A stretch of DNA of 64,000 bases, from contig WKKS01000005.1 of the NCBI GenBank assembly GCA_009684515.1, forward strand, positions 62,001 through 126,000, given 5' to 3'. Each line of letters starts with the position of its first letter. Within the stretch, counting starts at the first letter, position 1. The position numbers were made by a program, and so were the translations under genes. The notes under the pieces were generated by a model, which searched no databases, was not told the DNA's origin, and saw nothing but the letters and a program-made list of their open reading frames with translations. Of the stretch, positions 42,056 through 50,355 are shown piece after piece. Source of the stretch: Geobacter sp. GTDB taxonomy: Bacteria > Desulfobacterota > Desulfuromonadia > Geobacterales > Pseudopelobacteraceae.

Positions 42056-43039
42056 GTGACAAAATCAAAAAATAACAAATTCAGTAAAAATAAATCCGGG
42101 GCCAGAATTGCCGCATCGGCGGTCTTACTGTTGCTTGCCTTTGTCGTGATTGGATATTGGGTGTTCTCTCTGGCAAGGAAACCAGTGCCACCGGCAGTGA
42201 AACATGTCCTGCCACCGATCCAGGTCGTGACACCAACGTTGCCGTTCGCCAATGCTTCAGCAGTTAAAACAGTGCCTCATGCGGGTAAAATTCAGACTAT
42301 ACCACCACTCGAAAAGTATTCTGCAGCAACTGCCACGCCAGAAAATAACATACCTATCCGCTCGAAAACTCCAGGATCTGGCCGCCTTGCCATTGTAATC
42401 GATGATATGGGTGGCAGTCTCTCCGAAGCTCGCTCTCTGGCGGCAATTGGTGTACCGTTGACTTTTTCGATCATCCCCGGCCTGCAAAAATATCGCGAAG
42501 TGGCTTCTTTTGCCGCTTCGGGCGGGATCGAAACCATGATCCATATTCCCATGCAATCAAAAGGGTGGCCAGGCAGAAGGCTGGAGGCCAACGGCCTGCT
42601 GGTGACAATGGCGGATGACGAACTTCGGGAGCGGGTGGCCGGATTTATAAAAGATATTCCAGGGGCGGTAGGTGCCAATAATCACACCGGTTCTGAGTTT
42701 ACCGAGCACGCTGACAAGATGCGCAGTGTACTGGAAACTCTGAATGAGAAGGGGCTGTTCTTTGTGGACAGCGTTACTACTCCACAAACTACAGGCATAC
42801 TAGTGGCGCACGAGTTGGGGATGAGGTCGGCTCGTCGGAATACCTTTCTGGATAACGAGCAGGAGCGAAATTACATACTTGGCCAGCTAAATCAGGCGGT
42901 CAGGTTGGCGAAGAAAAACGGTGCAGCTATTGCCATCTGCCATCCCCATCCGGCAACTATTGCGGCGCTGACTTCGGCGTTGCCCAGGCTGTCAAGTCAG
43001 GGGATAACTCTGGTATCAGCGTCAAAACTGGTCAGGTAG
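42056..43039 (+). CDS. YibQ-type divergent polysaccharide deacetylase (DUF610)
   Basis: 327 residues from GTG 42056. An N-terminal basic stretch and membrane helix (about 18-40), a linker rich in Pro and Val, then the deacetylase-like barrel: IVIDDMGGS, GVPLTFSIIPG, HIPMQSKG, NNHTGSEFTEH and FFVDS, as in the family of divergent NodB-like proteins. The metal motif of true deacetylases is only partly kept, so the activity is uncertain. It probably acts on the cell wall or other envelope glycan. Starts 2 bases after the previous stop, and its 3' end overlaps the stop of the convergent ParA gene by 8 bases. Last gene of the operon. Confidence 0.87.
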   Translation: MTKSKNNKFSKNKSGARIAASAVLLLLAFVVIGYWVFSLARKPVPPAVKHVLPPIQVVTPTLPFANASAVKTVPHAGKIQTIPPLEKYSAATATPENNIPIRSKTPGSGRLAIVIDDMGGSLSEARSLAAIGVPLTFSIIPGLQKYREVASFAASGGIETMIHIPMQSKGWPGRRLEANGLLVTMADDELRERVAGFIKDIPGAVGANNHTGSEFTEHADKMRSVLETLNEKGLFFVDSVTTPQTTGILVAHELGMRSARRNTFLDNEQERNYILGQLNQAVRLAKKNGAAIAICHPHPATIAALTSALPRLSSQGITLVSASKLVR

Positions 43040-44432
43040 GCATTAACGCATCGGCTATGCGCGACTGAGCTTTTTGAATTATCTTGTAGTAATCTTCGTG
43101 TAATACCGCTTCAGGATTGGCTGGGTCGACCGGGTAGACCGACAGCCACCCCCCTTCACGCAATTTCCCCTCAAAGCCAGATAAGGCTTCATTCAGTAGC
43201 AGGTACAATTTGTCGTGCAGGCCGTCAAACTCGCCGGAATCGAATCCTGGCATTTCGATGTTTTTTTGAAGCAGTTGTTCTCCCGCCATGTTGAACTGCC
43301 GGTAATCGAGAAGGTTTTCGCCATTATCAAAGCGTGGTGCCAAGAGTGAAACCGCCCGCCCAGCCTTGTCTGCAACGGCCATTCTGGCTGCAGTGTAGGC
43401 GTCGGATCTGCTGGTCAGGCCATAAAGTGTCGAGCAAAGCATATCGCCCACGCAATCGCCATGCAAAAAACCTCTTGCTGCACGATCTGATGTTTCAAAA
43501 TAGAAGCTGCGACCATCCGGTTTTTCTGCCAATAACGAACCGCAGATCAGGCAGCGGTCTGCCAACCCCTCCAGTCGAGCCAGATATGATTCTTTTTTTC
43601 GAGATTCCTTTTCGAGCAGCCAGTTGTGATAAAGGCAGGCTCGGGTTTCGCTCGTTGCGTCAACAGTTCTCAAAATATCACGGGTTATTTCCATGAACTG
43701 ACTATGAACCTCCGTACCGCGTGCATGGGTCAGTATCGGATAAATCTTGCCGTCAGGATTTGTATTGAGGCTTTCTACTTTTGGACTCTTTGAAATGTAG
43801 GAGTCAAGGCAACGATATCCGCGATTGACAGCAAATGCCCTCAGCAGCGTTTTCTGGTCTTTGAAAATACCTTCAAATTTTATGCGTGAGTCTATCAGGC
43901 ACGGAATTAGAGCCAGTGATTTTTTATCAATTCCCCGCTGGTCGAAAAGGGTGAATATGTTCTTGCAATTTTCGAGACTCGGCATGTCCTTGACAGGAAT
44001 TAGTACTCTGTCGGCTGCATACAAAGCATTCTGGGTCAAAATGTTAAGGTCGGGACGAGTGTCAATGATAACGATGCCGGAAAGTCCGGACTCAGCCAGC
44101 ATTTTCGTTAGTGACATTGGTCCTTTGAAGCGTTCGTGGATATCGCCTAGTTCGGTCGAAGAAGGGATATAACCAACTCCGTATTGTCCGGTACGGACTA
44201 CTTCTCGAGCCGGTGTGCCCATCAGCAGGGCGTGTACGTCGGCCGCATCGTCTGAATTCTTTTTTATCTCAAACATCTTGTCGATGGTGAAGTGATTGTC
44301 AAAAGATAAAATTGTTACCGGAAGGTCCTCTCGCATGGCTTTTAAATAAATGGCCAAATTCGTGGCAAGGGTTGTTTTTCCGACCCCTCCCTTTTCAGAT
44401 GAAATAGTTATTGTGTATGGATAAGGATGCAT
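43032..44432 (-). CDS. ParA/MinD-family ATPase with Cys-rich C-terminal extension
   Basis: 466 residues. Deviant Walker A EKGGVGKTTLATNLA at about 11-25 and Walker B-like VIIDTRPDLN (about 118-127). About 250 residues form the ParA/Soj ATPase. The C-terminal 200 residues are not typical of ParA: they contain CLICGS (Cys-x2-Cys) and a later HGDC and CS, resembling a zinc-binding segment, then further helices. No ParB or parS is adjacent, so it may position something other than a chromosome. It reads against the secretion operon and its stop overlaps the end of the YibQ-like gene. The ribosome site is poor. Confidence 0.82.
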   Translation of the reverse strand: MHPYPYTITISSEKGGVGKTTLATNLAIYLKAMREDLPVTILSFDNHFTIDKMFEIKKNSDDAADVHALLMGTPAREVVRTGQYGVGYIPSSTELGDIHERFKGPMSLTKMLAESGLSGIVIIDTRPDLNILTQNALYAADRVLIPVKDMPSLENCKNIFTLFDQRGIDKKSLALIPCLIDSRIKFEGIFKDQKTLLRAFAVNRGYRCLDSYISKSPKVESLNTNPDGKIYPILTHARGTEVHSQFMEITRDILRTVDATSETRACLYHNWLLEKESRKKESYLARLEGLADRCLICGSLLAEKPDGRSFYFETSDRAARGFLHGDCVGDMLCSTLYGLTSRSDAYTAARMAVADKAGRAVSLLAPRFDNGENLLDYRQFNMAGEQLLQKNIEMPGFDSGEFDGLHDKLYLLLNEALSGFEGKLREGGWLSVYPVDPANPEAVLHEDYYKIIQKAQSRIADALMPT

Positions 44433-44645
44433 TGTAGTTACCGCCGTAGTATATCGTATTAAGTGTTGTTCGAGTCGCAGGGAAGCAGATACTAGTCAAT
44501 TTATGACGACCGGTCAACCGTTTGATGCTGCACATTGTAAGCGGTCAGTGACGCTTCTATTGCATCTCTAATTATCCCGGTTATAATCATGCCACTTGCG
44601 GGCATTTGTTTAGCAAAAAATATATGATCCAAAGGAGAAATACAC

Positions 44646-45764
44646 ATGGGGCTGTTGGATAAAATTAAGGGTGAGTTGATTGATGTCATTCAGTGGCTTG
44701 ATAATAGTAACAATACCATGATCTACCGTTTTGAGCGCTATGGAAATGAAATCAAGTACAATGCCAAGCTAATCGTGCGGGAAGGGCAGATGGCAGCATT
44801 CATCAGTGAAGGTCAGTTGGCTGATGTTTTCAAACCGGGCACTTACACGCTGGAAACCGGTAATCTTCCTGTGCTTGCAACCATTCAAGGCTGGAAATAC
44901 GGGTTTGAAAGCCCTTTTAAGTCAGAAGTCTATTTCTGTAGCACTCGTCAATTTACTAATTTAAAGTGGGGAACGCCTGGCCCGTGCACGATGCGTGATC
45001 AGGAATTTGGTGCGGTACGCGTGACCGCCTTTGGCTTGTATTCAATTAAAGTTAAAAACCCCGCAGTTTTTATTCGCGAGATCGCAGGGACAGATGGATT
45101 GTTCACCACTCAATCGATTGAGGATAATCTGCGCGGTAAAATAGGCACGCGTATAAAAGAGGTTATGCCTGAAACCGGCATCCCCGTAATTGATTTGGAG
45201 GGTAAAGTTGTGCAATTAGGGGAGACTTTGAAGGATCGAATTTCACACTCCTTCGATTCTTTCGGATTGGAGCTGCTTGAGGTTCAGGTGCAGGATATCG
45301 GACTCCCTGATGAGGTTGAAAGGGCTATCGATAAAGCTGGAGCTATTAGAGTAATCGGTGACATGCAGGCATATACACAATATGAGGCAGCCAGTTCTAT
45401 TCGAGATGCAGCCAACAACCCGGGAGGGCTTGCTGCGGCCGGAGTTGGCGCCGGCATTGGATTGGGCATGGGGAGTCAGGTGGTCGGGGCCATGGGGGGG
45501 CTTCTTAATTCTCAAGGTAGTCATAATTCCGGGCAGAGAAAAGATTTTGCACAGACCCCGAAGACGCAATATTTCTTGGCGATCAACGGCCAGCAAACCG
45601 GCCCATTTGATCTTGACGGACTTCTGCAGATGGCTCAGGCAGGGGAACTCAGCCGATCCAGTCTGGTTTGGAGGCAGGGAATGACTTCCTGGGATAAAGT
45701 AGAAAATGTGCAGGAGTTAGTATCCTCATTAGGTGCGATTCTACCACCGCAACCACCCGTCTGA
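44646..45764 (+). CDS. SPFH-domain protein with C-terminal GYF-like domain
   Basis: 372 residues, ribosome site CAAAGGAG. Residues about 25-215 match the virion-core/YdjI-like SPFH family (RYGNEIKYNAKLIVREGQMAAFISEGQ, KPGTYTLETGNLPVL, RVTAFGLYSIKVKNPAVFIREIAGT). A Gly-rich segment (LAAAGVGAGIGLGMGS) leads to a GYF_2-like domain at about 310-372 (NGQQTGPFDLDGLLQMAQAGELSRSSLVWRQGMTSWDKV). Members often end in a zinc ribbon; here the GYF-like module replaces it. Likely a cytoplasmic or membrane-associated scaffold. Function unknown. Flanked by ParA-like and peptidase genes. Confidence 0.87.
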   Translation: MGLLDKIKGELIDVIQWLDNSNNTMIYRFERYGNEIKYNAKLIVREGQMAAFISEGQLADVFKPGTYTLETGNLPVLATIQGWKYGFESPFKSEVYFCSTRQFTNLKWGTPGPCTMRDQEFGAVRVTAFGLYSIKVKNPAVFIREIAGTDGLFTTQSIEDNLRGKIGTRIKEVMPETGIPVIDLEGKVVQLGETLKDRISHSFDSFGLELLEVQVQDIGLPDEVERAIDKAGAIRVIGDMQAYTQYEAASSIRDAANNPGGLAAAGVGAGIGLGMGSQVVGAMGGLLNSQGSHNSGQRKDFAQTPKTQYFLAINGQQTGPFDLDGLLQMAQAGELSRSSLVWRQGMTSWDKVENVQELVSSLGAILPPQPPV

Positions 45765-45841
45765 ATCTTCAGGCACTAACATGATTTCTTTTAAATATTA
45801 AGACATGGCACAAAGTCAATTAGATAAGGAGATTGTCATTC

Positions 45842-47038
45842 ATGCGTTTAACACCCGCCACCGAACTAGAGTATCGCTGTAAAAAACTGCAGGACTATAT
45901 GGCCGCTGATGGAGTGGATGCCGTTATAATAATCCAGAATGCAGATTTGTTTTACTTTACCGGTACTGTGCAGAGCGGCAATCTATACGTTCCAGCTCAC
46001 GGCCAGCCTATTTTCATGGTGCGGAAGGATGTGGGGCGGGCACGCATGGAATCAGGATTAAAGGAAGTCCTGCCTTTTGGCTCTATGAAAGAGATTCCAG
46101 GCATACTGAGCCAGTATAATTATCCAGAACCAAAACGAATCGGCCTGGAGCTGGACGTATTGCCGGTAAATTTTCATGAGCGGTACAAAAAGGTTTTCCC
46201 TAATGCGGAATATCTGGATGTCACACATCTTATCCGTAAGGTCAGGATGATAAAGTCGCACTACGAAATTCATCTGATGAAGGATGCCGCTGACCAGAAC
46301 GACCTTGTTTATCAACGCGCCAAAGAGATTATACGTGTTGGTGCCACTGATCTGGAAATTGCTGCGGAGCTGGAATATACCGCCCGAAAAGCGGGACACC
46401 AAGGGTTGGTACGCATGCGGGGCTTTAATTCAGAATTGTTTTATGCGCAAATATTTTCTGGCGTGGATAGCGCCGTTCCTGCATACGCTGACACTCCTCT
46501 TGGTGGACTGGGCCTTAATTCCTCCTTTGGCCAGGGTGCCGGCTTGAAGCGGATTGAACCCGATGAGGCTGTCCTTGTTGATTTTGTCAGTTGTGTCGAT
46601 GGCTACCTAAGCGACCAGACACGAGTCTTTGCTGTAGGTAAAATATCTGATCGATTGCTCAGAGGTTACGAAGATATGCTTAAAGTACAATGCAAGATGA
46701 AAGAAATAGCGGTCGAGGGTGCCACGTGGGGATTTATCTATGAACAGTGTCTGGCATTGGCGAGTGAAATGGGGTATGCCGATAGTTTCATGGGTATCCG
46801 TGGTTCACAGGTTTCTTTCATTGGACACGGGCTCGGAATAGAGATAGATGAATACCCGTTTATTGCCAAAGGTTTCAACGAGATGGCTCTAGAAGTAGGA
46901 ATGGCATTTGCTTTTGAGCCTAAACTTGTATTTCCGGGTGAAGGGGCAATCGGTATTGAAAATACTTTTTATCTTAGTAATGAAGGTCTTAAACAACTAA
47001 CTCACTCAAGCGAAGAATTAATTTGCATTCATGTCTGA
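45842..47038 (+). CDS. M24-family Xaa-Pro peptidase
   Basis: 398 residues from ATG 45842 (AAGGAG upstream); TTG 45833 is the alternative. N-terminal creatinase-like domain (about 1-140) and a C-terminal pita-bread fold. Metal ligands are visible: VDFVSCVDGYLSDQTR (two Asp), GHGLGIEIDE (His), FEPKLVFPG and GIENTFYL (two Glu). Complete. It should cleave Xaa-Pro dipeptides or the N-terminal residue before proline in the cytoplasm. Located just upstream of the citrate synthase gene, with a separate promoter for that gene. Confidence 0.92.
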   Translation: MRLTPATELEYRCKKLQDYMAADGVDAVIIIQNADLFYFTGTVQSGNLYVPAHGQPIFMVRKDVGRARMESGLKEVLPFGSMKEIPGILSQYNYPEPKRIGLELDVLPVNFHERYKKVFPNAEYLDVTHLIRKVRMIKSHYEIHLMKDAADQNDLVYQRAKEIIRVGATDLEIAAELEYTARKAGHQGLVRMRGFNSELFYAQIFSGVDSAVPAYADTPLGGLGLNSSFGQGAGLKRIEPDEAVLVDFVSCVDGYLSDQTRVFAVGKISDRLLRGYEDMLKVQCKMKEIAVEGATWGFIYEQCLALASEMGYADSFMGIRGSQVSFIGHGLGIEIDEYPFIAKGFNEMALEVGMAFAFEPKLVFPGEGAIGIENTFYLSNEGLKQLTHSSEELICIHV

Positions 47039-47055
47039 TGCCATGAAATTTTTTG

Positions 47056-47084
47056 TTGCATTTTTTAAATGTAGTCAGTATAAG
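47056..47084 (+). promoter_or_regulatory. Sigma-70-type promoter candidate of the citrate synthase gene
   Basis: TTGCAT (47056-47061), 17-base spacer, TATAAG (47079-47084). Predicted start about 47091, so the leader is about 140 bases. Confidence 0.5.
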
Positions 47085-47097
47085 TGGAACAAGTAAT

Positions 47098-47110
47098 TGT
47101 ATACAGTATC
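47098..47110. promoter_or_regulatory. 13-base element shared with the transporter promoter
   Basis: TGTATACAGTATC lies just downstream of the predicted gltA start and is identical at 18510-18522, at the predicted start of the OFA operon. Position suggests a repressor operator. In Geobacter sulfurreducens HgtR represses gltA, but its site is not known to me. Confidence 0.4.
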
Positions 47111-47232
47111 CTAAAAAAAGATTTCCCAATCGTTTCATTAGTTTGAATTGTCAGCGTTTTTTTCATTATGTTATCCAGTCTTATCCAGCCGTTCATCCCA
47201 GCGTAGTCCACACCACGAAAGGAGAGTACCCA

Positions 47233-48561
47233 ATGGCATTGAAAGACACACTTAAGCAGAAGATCGAGGAACATCGTCCACGTATCACCAAACTCACCAA
47301 AGAGTTCGGCAAGGTGAAAATCGATGAAGTCACTATCGACCAGTGTATCGGCGGAGCCCGTGATATCCGTTCGCTCGTGACAGATATCTCCTACCTTGAT
47401 CCACAGGAAGGTATCCGTTTCCGCGGCAAGACTATCCCTGAAACTTTTGAGGCGCTGCCGAAGGCTGCCGGATCAAGCTATCCTACGGTTGAGTCATTCT
47501 GGTATATGCTCCTTACCGGCGATGTTCCGACTCAGGCCCAGGTTGACGAAGTTGTTGCCGAATGGAAGATTCGTCAGGCAGTTCCCCAGTATTGCTTCGA
47601 CGTAATTCGTGCTCTTCCGAGAGACAGCCATCCGATGGTAATGCTCTCAGTTGGTATACTCGCACTTCAGAAGGACTCCAAATTTGCCGGTTTCTACAAC
47701 TCTGGCAAGTTCAACAAGATGACAGCATGGGAGTATGTGTACGAAGATGCTTGTGACATAGTTGCCCGTATCCCCGTCATTGCCGCTTTCATCTACAACC
47801 TCAAGTATCGTGCAGACAAGCAGATCGCCATCGATCCTACCCTTGACATGGGTGCCAACTTTGCCCATATGATCGGCCAGAGCGAAGAGTACAAAGATGT
47901 TGCACGTATGTACTTCATCCTGCATTCCGACCATGAGTCCGGCAACGTGTCTGCACATACCACTCATCTGGTACACTCTGCTCTTTCTGATCCCTACTAT
48001 GCATACTCCGCAGGTCTGAATGGTCTGGCCGGTCCGCTGCACGGCCTTGCCAACCAGGAAGTTCTCGACTGGACCCTTAAGTTCCAGGAGAAGTACTGTA
48101 AGGATGTTGAGCCTACCGCAGAGCTCATTAAAGCTGCTCTTTGGGATACACTCAATGCTGGTCAGGTCATTCCAGGTTACGGTCACGCAGTTCTTCGCAA
48201 GACCGACCCGCGCTATACTTCGCAGCGTGAATTCTGTCTCAACACCCCGGGTCTCAAGGACTACCCGCTCTTCAAGGTTATCGCAATGATCTTCGAAGTA
48301 GCCCCTGGCGTTCTTACAGAGCACGGTAAAACCAAGAACCCATGGCCGAACGTTGATGCACAGTCCGGCGTCATCCAGATGTATTATGGTCTGACAGAAT
48401 TCGAATTCTACACTGTTCTCTTTGGTGTAGGCCGCGCACTGGGCTGCATGGCTAATATTACCTGGGACCGTGGTCTGGGTTATGCGCTTGAGCGTCCGAA
48501 GTCTGTTACAACTGCAATGCTTGAGAAATGGGCTGCTGAAGGCGGACGTAACATCGCTTAA
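47233..48561 (+). CDS. gltA: Citrate synthase, eukaryote-like (Geobacteraceae type)
   Basis: 442 residues from ATG 47233 (GGAGAGTACCC upstream). Condenses acetyl-CoA and oxaloacetate, the entry to the TCA cycle used for acetate oxidation. Length and segments such as GNVSAHTTHLVHSALSDPYYAYSAGLNGLAGPLHG and IPGYGHAVLRKTDPRYTSQREF match the mitochondrial type, not the allosteric bacterial type. Catalytic His residues are in LHGLANQEV and GYGHAVLR, and the Asp in the late KTKNPWPNVDAQSG. This class is documented throughout Geobacteraceae. A strong terminator follows, so it is a single-gene unit. Confidence 0.97.
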   Translation: MALKDTLKQKIEEHRPRITKLTKEFGKVKIDEVTIDQCIGGARDIRSLVTDISYLDPQEGIRFRGKTIPETFEALPKAAGSSYPTVESFWYMLLTGDVPTQAQVDEVVAEWKIRQAVPQYCFDVIRALPRDSHPMVMLSVGILALQKDSKFAGFYNSGKFNKMTAWEYVYEDACDIVARIPVIAAFIYNLKYRADKQIAIDPTLDMGANFAHMIGQSEEYKDVARMYFILHSDHESGNVSAHTTHLVHSALSDPYYAYSAGLNGLAGPLHGLANQEVLDWTLKFQEKYCKDVEPTAELIKAALWDTLNAGQVIPGYGHAVLRKTDPRYTSQREFCLNTPGLKDYPLFKVIAMIFEVAPGVLTEHGKTKNPWPNVDAQSGVIQMYYGLTEFEFYTVLFGVGRALGCMANITWDRGLGYALERPKSVTTAMLEKWAAEGGRNIA

Positions 48562-48584
48562 TCATTTGTTAGGCATGTATCATC

Positions 48585-48616
48585 ACGGGGAAGCAGAAAT
48601 GCTTCCCCGTTTTTTT
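48585..48616 (+). terminator. Terminator of gltA
   Basis: 11-base stem ACGGGGAAGCA / TGCTTCCCCGT with GAAA loop, followed by TTTTTTATT. Confidence 0.9.
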
Positions 48617-48624
48617 ATTAGTGC

Positions 48625-48652
48625 TTGCAAAAAAAAATATGTATTGTATAAA
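48625..48652 (+). promoter_or_regulatory. Sigma-70-type promoter candidate of desulfoferrodoxin
   Basis: TTGCAA (48625-48630), 16-base A-rich spacer, TATAAA (48647-48652). Confidence 0.5.
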
Positions 48653-48714
48653 GGACTGGATAAGTCGTATTTGGATGCGGCGATAAATAAACTTTATGCA
48701 AAGGAGACAACACC

Positions 48715-49089
48715 ATGCCAAAGCTTCTTGAGGTCTACAAATGTGAACTGTGCGGTAATATCGTCGAGGTTATCCACGCTGGTGGAGGAGATCTTGTCTG
48801 CTGCGGACAGGAAATGAAGAAGATGACTGAAAACACTGTAGACGCTGCCAAAGAAAAACATGTCCCCGTTATTGAAATCGGTTCAGGATTTGTCAAGGTA
48901 ACTGTTGGCTCTGTTGCTCACCCGATGGAGGAAAAGCATTACATCGAATGGATTGAACTGATTGCAGATGGCAAGGCTTATCGTCAATTCCTCAAGCCGG
49001 GTGAAGTCGCAACCGCTACATTCAACGTTACAGCATCCAGTTTAACTGCCCGTGAATATTGCAATCTGCATGGATTATGGTCTGCGTAG
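48715..49089 (+). CDS. dfx: Desulfoferrodoxin (superoxide reductase, 2Fe type)
   Basis: 124 residues, strong ribosome site AAAGGAGACAA. The N-terminal desulforedoxin-like domain has YKCELCG and VCCGQEM, giving four cysteines for center I. The C-terminal domain has the center II ligands: EKHVPVI, the His in [18 protein letters not shown] and the CNLHG near the end. It reduces superoxide to hydrogen peroxide in the cytoplasm of anaerobes without releasing oxygen. Single gene with its own promoter and a hairpin downstream. Confidence 0.95.
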   Translation: MPKLLEVYKCELCGNIVEVIHAGGGDLVCCGQEMKKMTENTVDAAKEKHVPVIEIGSGFVKVTVGSVAHPMEEKHYIEWIELIADGKAYRQFLKPGEVATATFNVTASSLTAREYCNLHGLWSA

Positions 49090-49120
49090 ACACGCCTAAT
49101 ATCAGATAAAGCTAGACTTG

Positions 49121-49150
49121 CGGGATTCCGGTAAAACGGGATCCCGTATT
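49121..49150 (+). terminator. Terminator of the desulfoferrodoxin gene
   Basis: CGGGATTCCG / CGGGATCCCG stem with GTAAAA loop and one wobble pair, followed by TATTTG. Weak T tract. Confidence 0.55.
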
Positions 49151-49202
49151 TGTATGCAGAACGCCTTTACAGCCACTCACCTCTCATGTATCATTCACGC
49201 CG

Positions 49203-50354
49203 ATGAAGCGCATACTAAACTTTTACATAATTCGTGAAATAGCATCTTTGTTTTTGCTCGGCATCACTGTGTTTACCCTGATTCTTTTGATGGGGCGACT
49301 GATCAAGTTGACCGAGTTGGTCGTATCACGTGGCGTACCGTTCTTGGATGTTGCCAGAATGATTATGTATCTGATGCCGTCTTTTCTCGTGTTTACCATT
49401 CCTATGGCTTTTCTGCTGGCGGTTCTTCTGGCATTCGGTCGGCTTTCTGCCGACAATGAAATCACCGTTATCAAGGCAAGCGGAGTCAGTTTAGTTCAGA
49501 TTATGCCTCCGGTTTTATTCTGTGCAATTGTTGCAGGGCTGCTGGCGTTGTCAGCCAGTATTGTCGGGATCCCGTGGGGCAACAGCGCTTTCAAGGAGCT
49601 GAGTTTCAAGGTGTTGAAACAGAACGCATCAGCCACAATACGCGAAAAGGTATTTTGGGATGAAATTCCGGGCATCATTCTGTATACGGATCAATATGAC
49701 GACCAGAAACGGGCATTGAAAGGGATCATTATCCATGATGGACGCAATCCTGCCCGGCCGATGACAATCTTTGCCAAGCAAGGTTCTGTCAGCGGCGGAA
49801 GCGAACGTCAGTCGCTAAAACTATCGCTTGCAGATGGAAGTATTCACTCTGCCGGTAAGGCTGATGAATACCGTCTGGTTCGTTTTGGGGAATACGTCAT
49901 GTCGGTTGGAGGCGATTCCAGTGCTGCTGGAGCGTCGCATAATGAGATTGATATGAATGTCAAAGAGCTCCAAAGTCGGATAAATAATCCGGCCACTGCC
50001 GTCAGAACTCGTCTGAAAATGCTTTCCGAATTGCATAGTCGCTTTGCCTTTCCATTTGCGTCGATAGTTTTCGCATTCATTGCAGTGCCACTCGGTATTC
50101 AAAATCGTCGTTCCGGTAAATCAGCCGGATTTTCGGTTAGCATCGGCATACTGCTGGCTTATTACCTTATGCTCTCTTTTGTCAGGACACTGGCGGAAAA
50201 AGGCAGTATTCCACCAGCAATTGCGTTATGGCTCCCCAATATCATTTTCCTGGCACTTGGCTGGTACCTGTTGCGTCTGGCTTCACTAGAGCGGAGTGTG
50301 CCGCTCCCATCGCTGAATGATTTTGCATCTTTGTTTAAGGGCAAGGCCCGTTGA
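49203..50354 (+). CDS. lptF: LPS export ABC permease LptF
   Basis: 383 residues. The LptF/YjgP pattern: short N-terminal tail, two helices with GITVFTLILLMGRLIKLTELVVSRGV, a third with FTIPMAFLLAVLLAFGRLSADNEI, a periplasmic beta-jellyroll domain, and three C-terminal helices with FPFASIVFAFIAVPLGIQNRRSGKS. Works with LptG, LptB and LptC to move LPS from the inner to the outer membrane. Next to lptG as usual; lptB and lptC are not in this window. Confidence 0.93.
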   Translation: MKRILNFYIIREIASLFLLGITVFTLILLMGRLIKLTELVVSRGVPFLDVARMIMYLMPSFLVFTIPMAFLLAVLLAFGRLSADNEITVIKASGVSLVQIMPPVLFCAIVAGLLALSASIVGIPWGNSAFKELSFKVLKQNASATIREKVFWDEIPGIILYTDQYDDQKRALKGIIIHDGRNPARPMTIFAKQGSVSGGSERQSLKLSLADGSIHSAGKADEYRLVRFGEYVMSVGGDSSAAGASHNEIDMNVKELQSRINNPATAVRTRLKMLSELHSRFAFPFASIVFAFIAVPLGIQNRRSGKSAGFSVSIGILLAYYLMLSFVRTLAEKGSIPPAIALWLPNIIFLALGWYLLRLASLERSVPLPSLNDFASLFKGKAR

Positions 50355-50355
50355 T

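Noticed and set aside
44433..44645. Short minus-strand open frame in the gap before the SPFH gene
   Set aside because: No ribosome site or family match; it overlaps the start of the SPFH gene.
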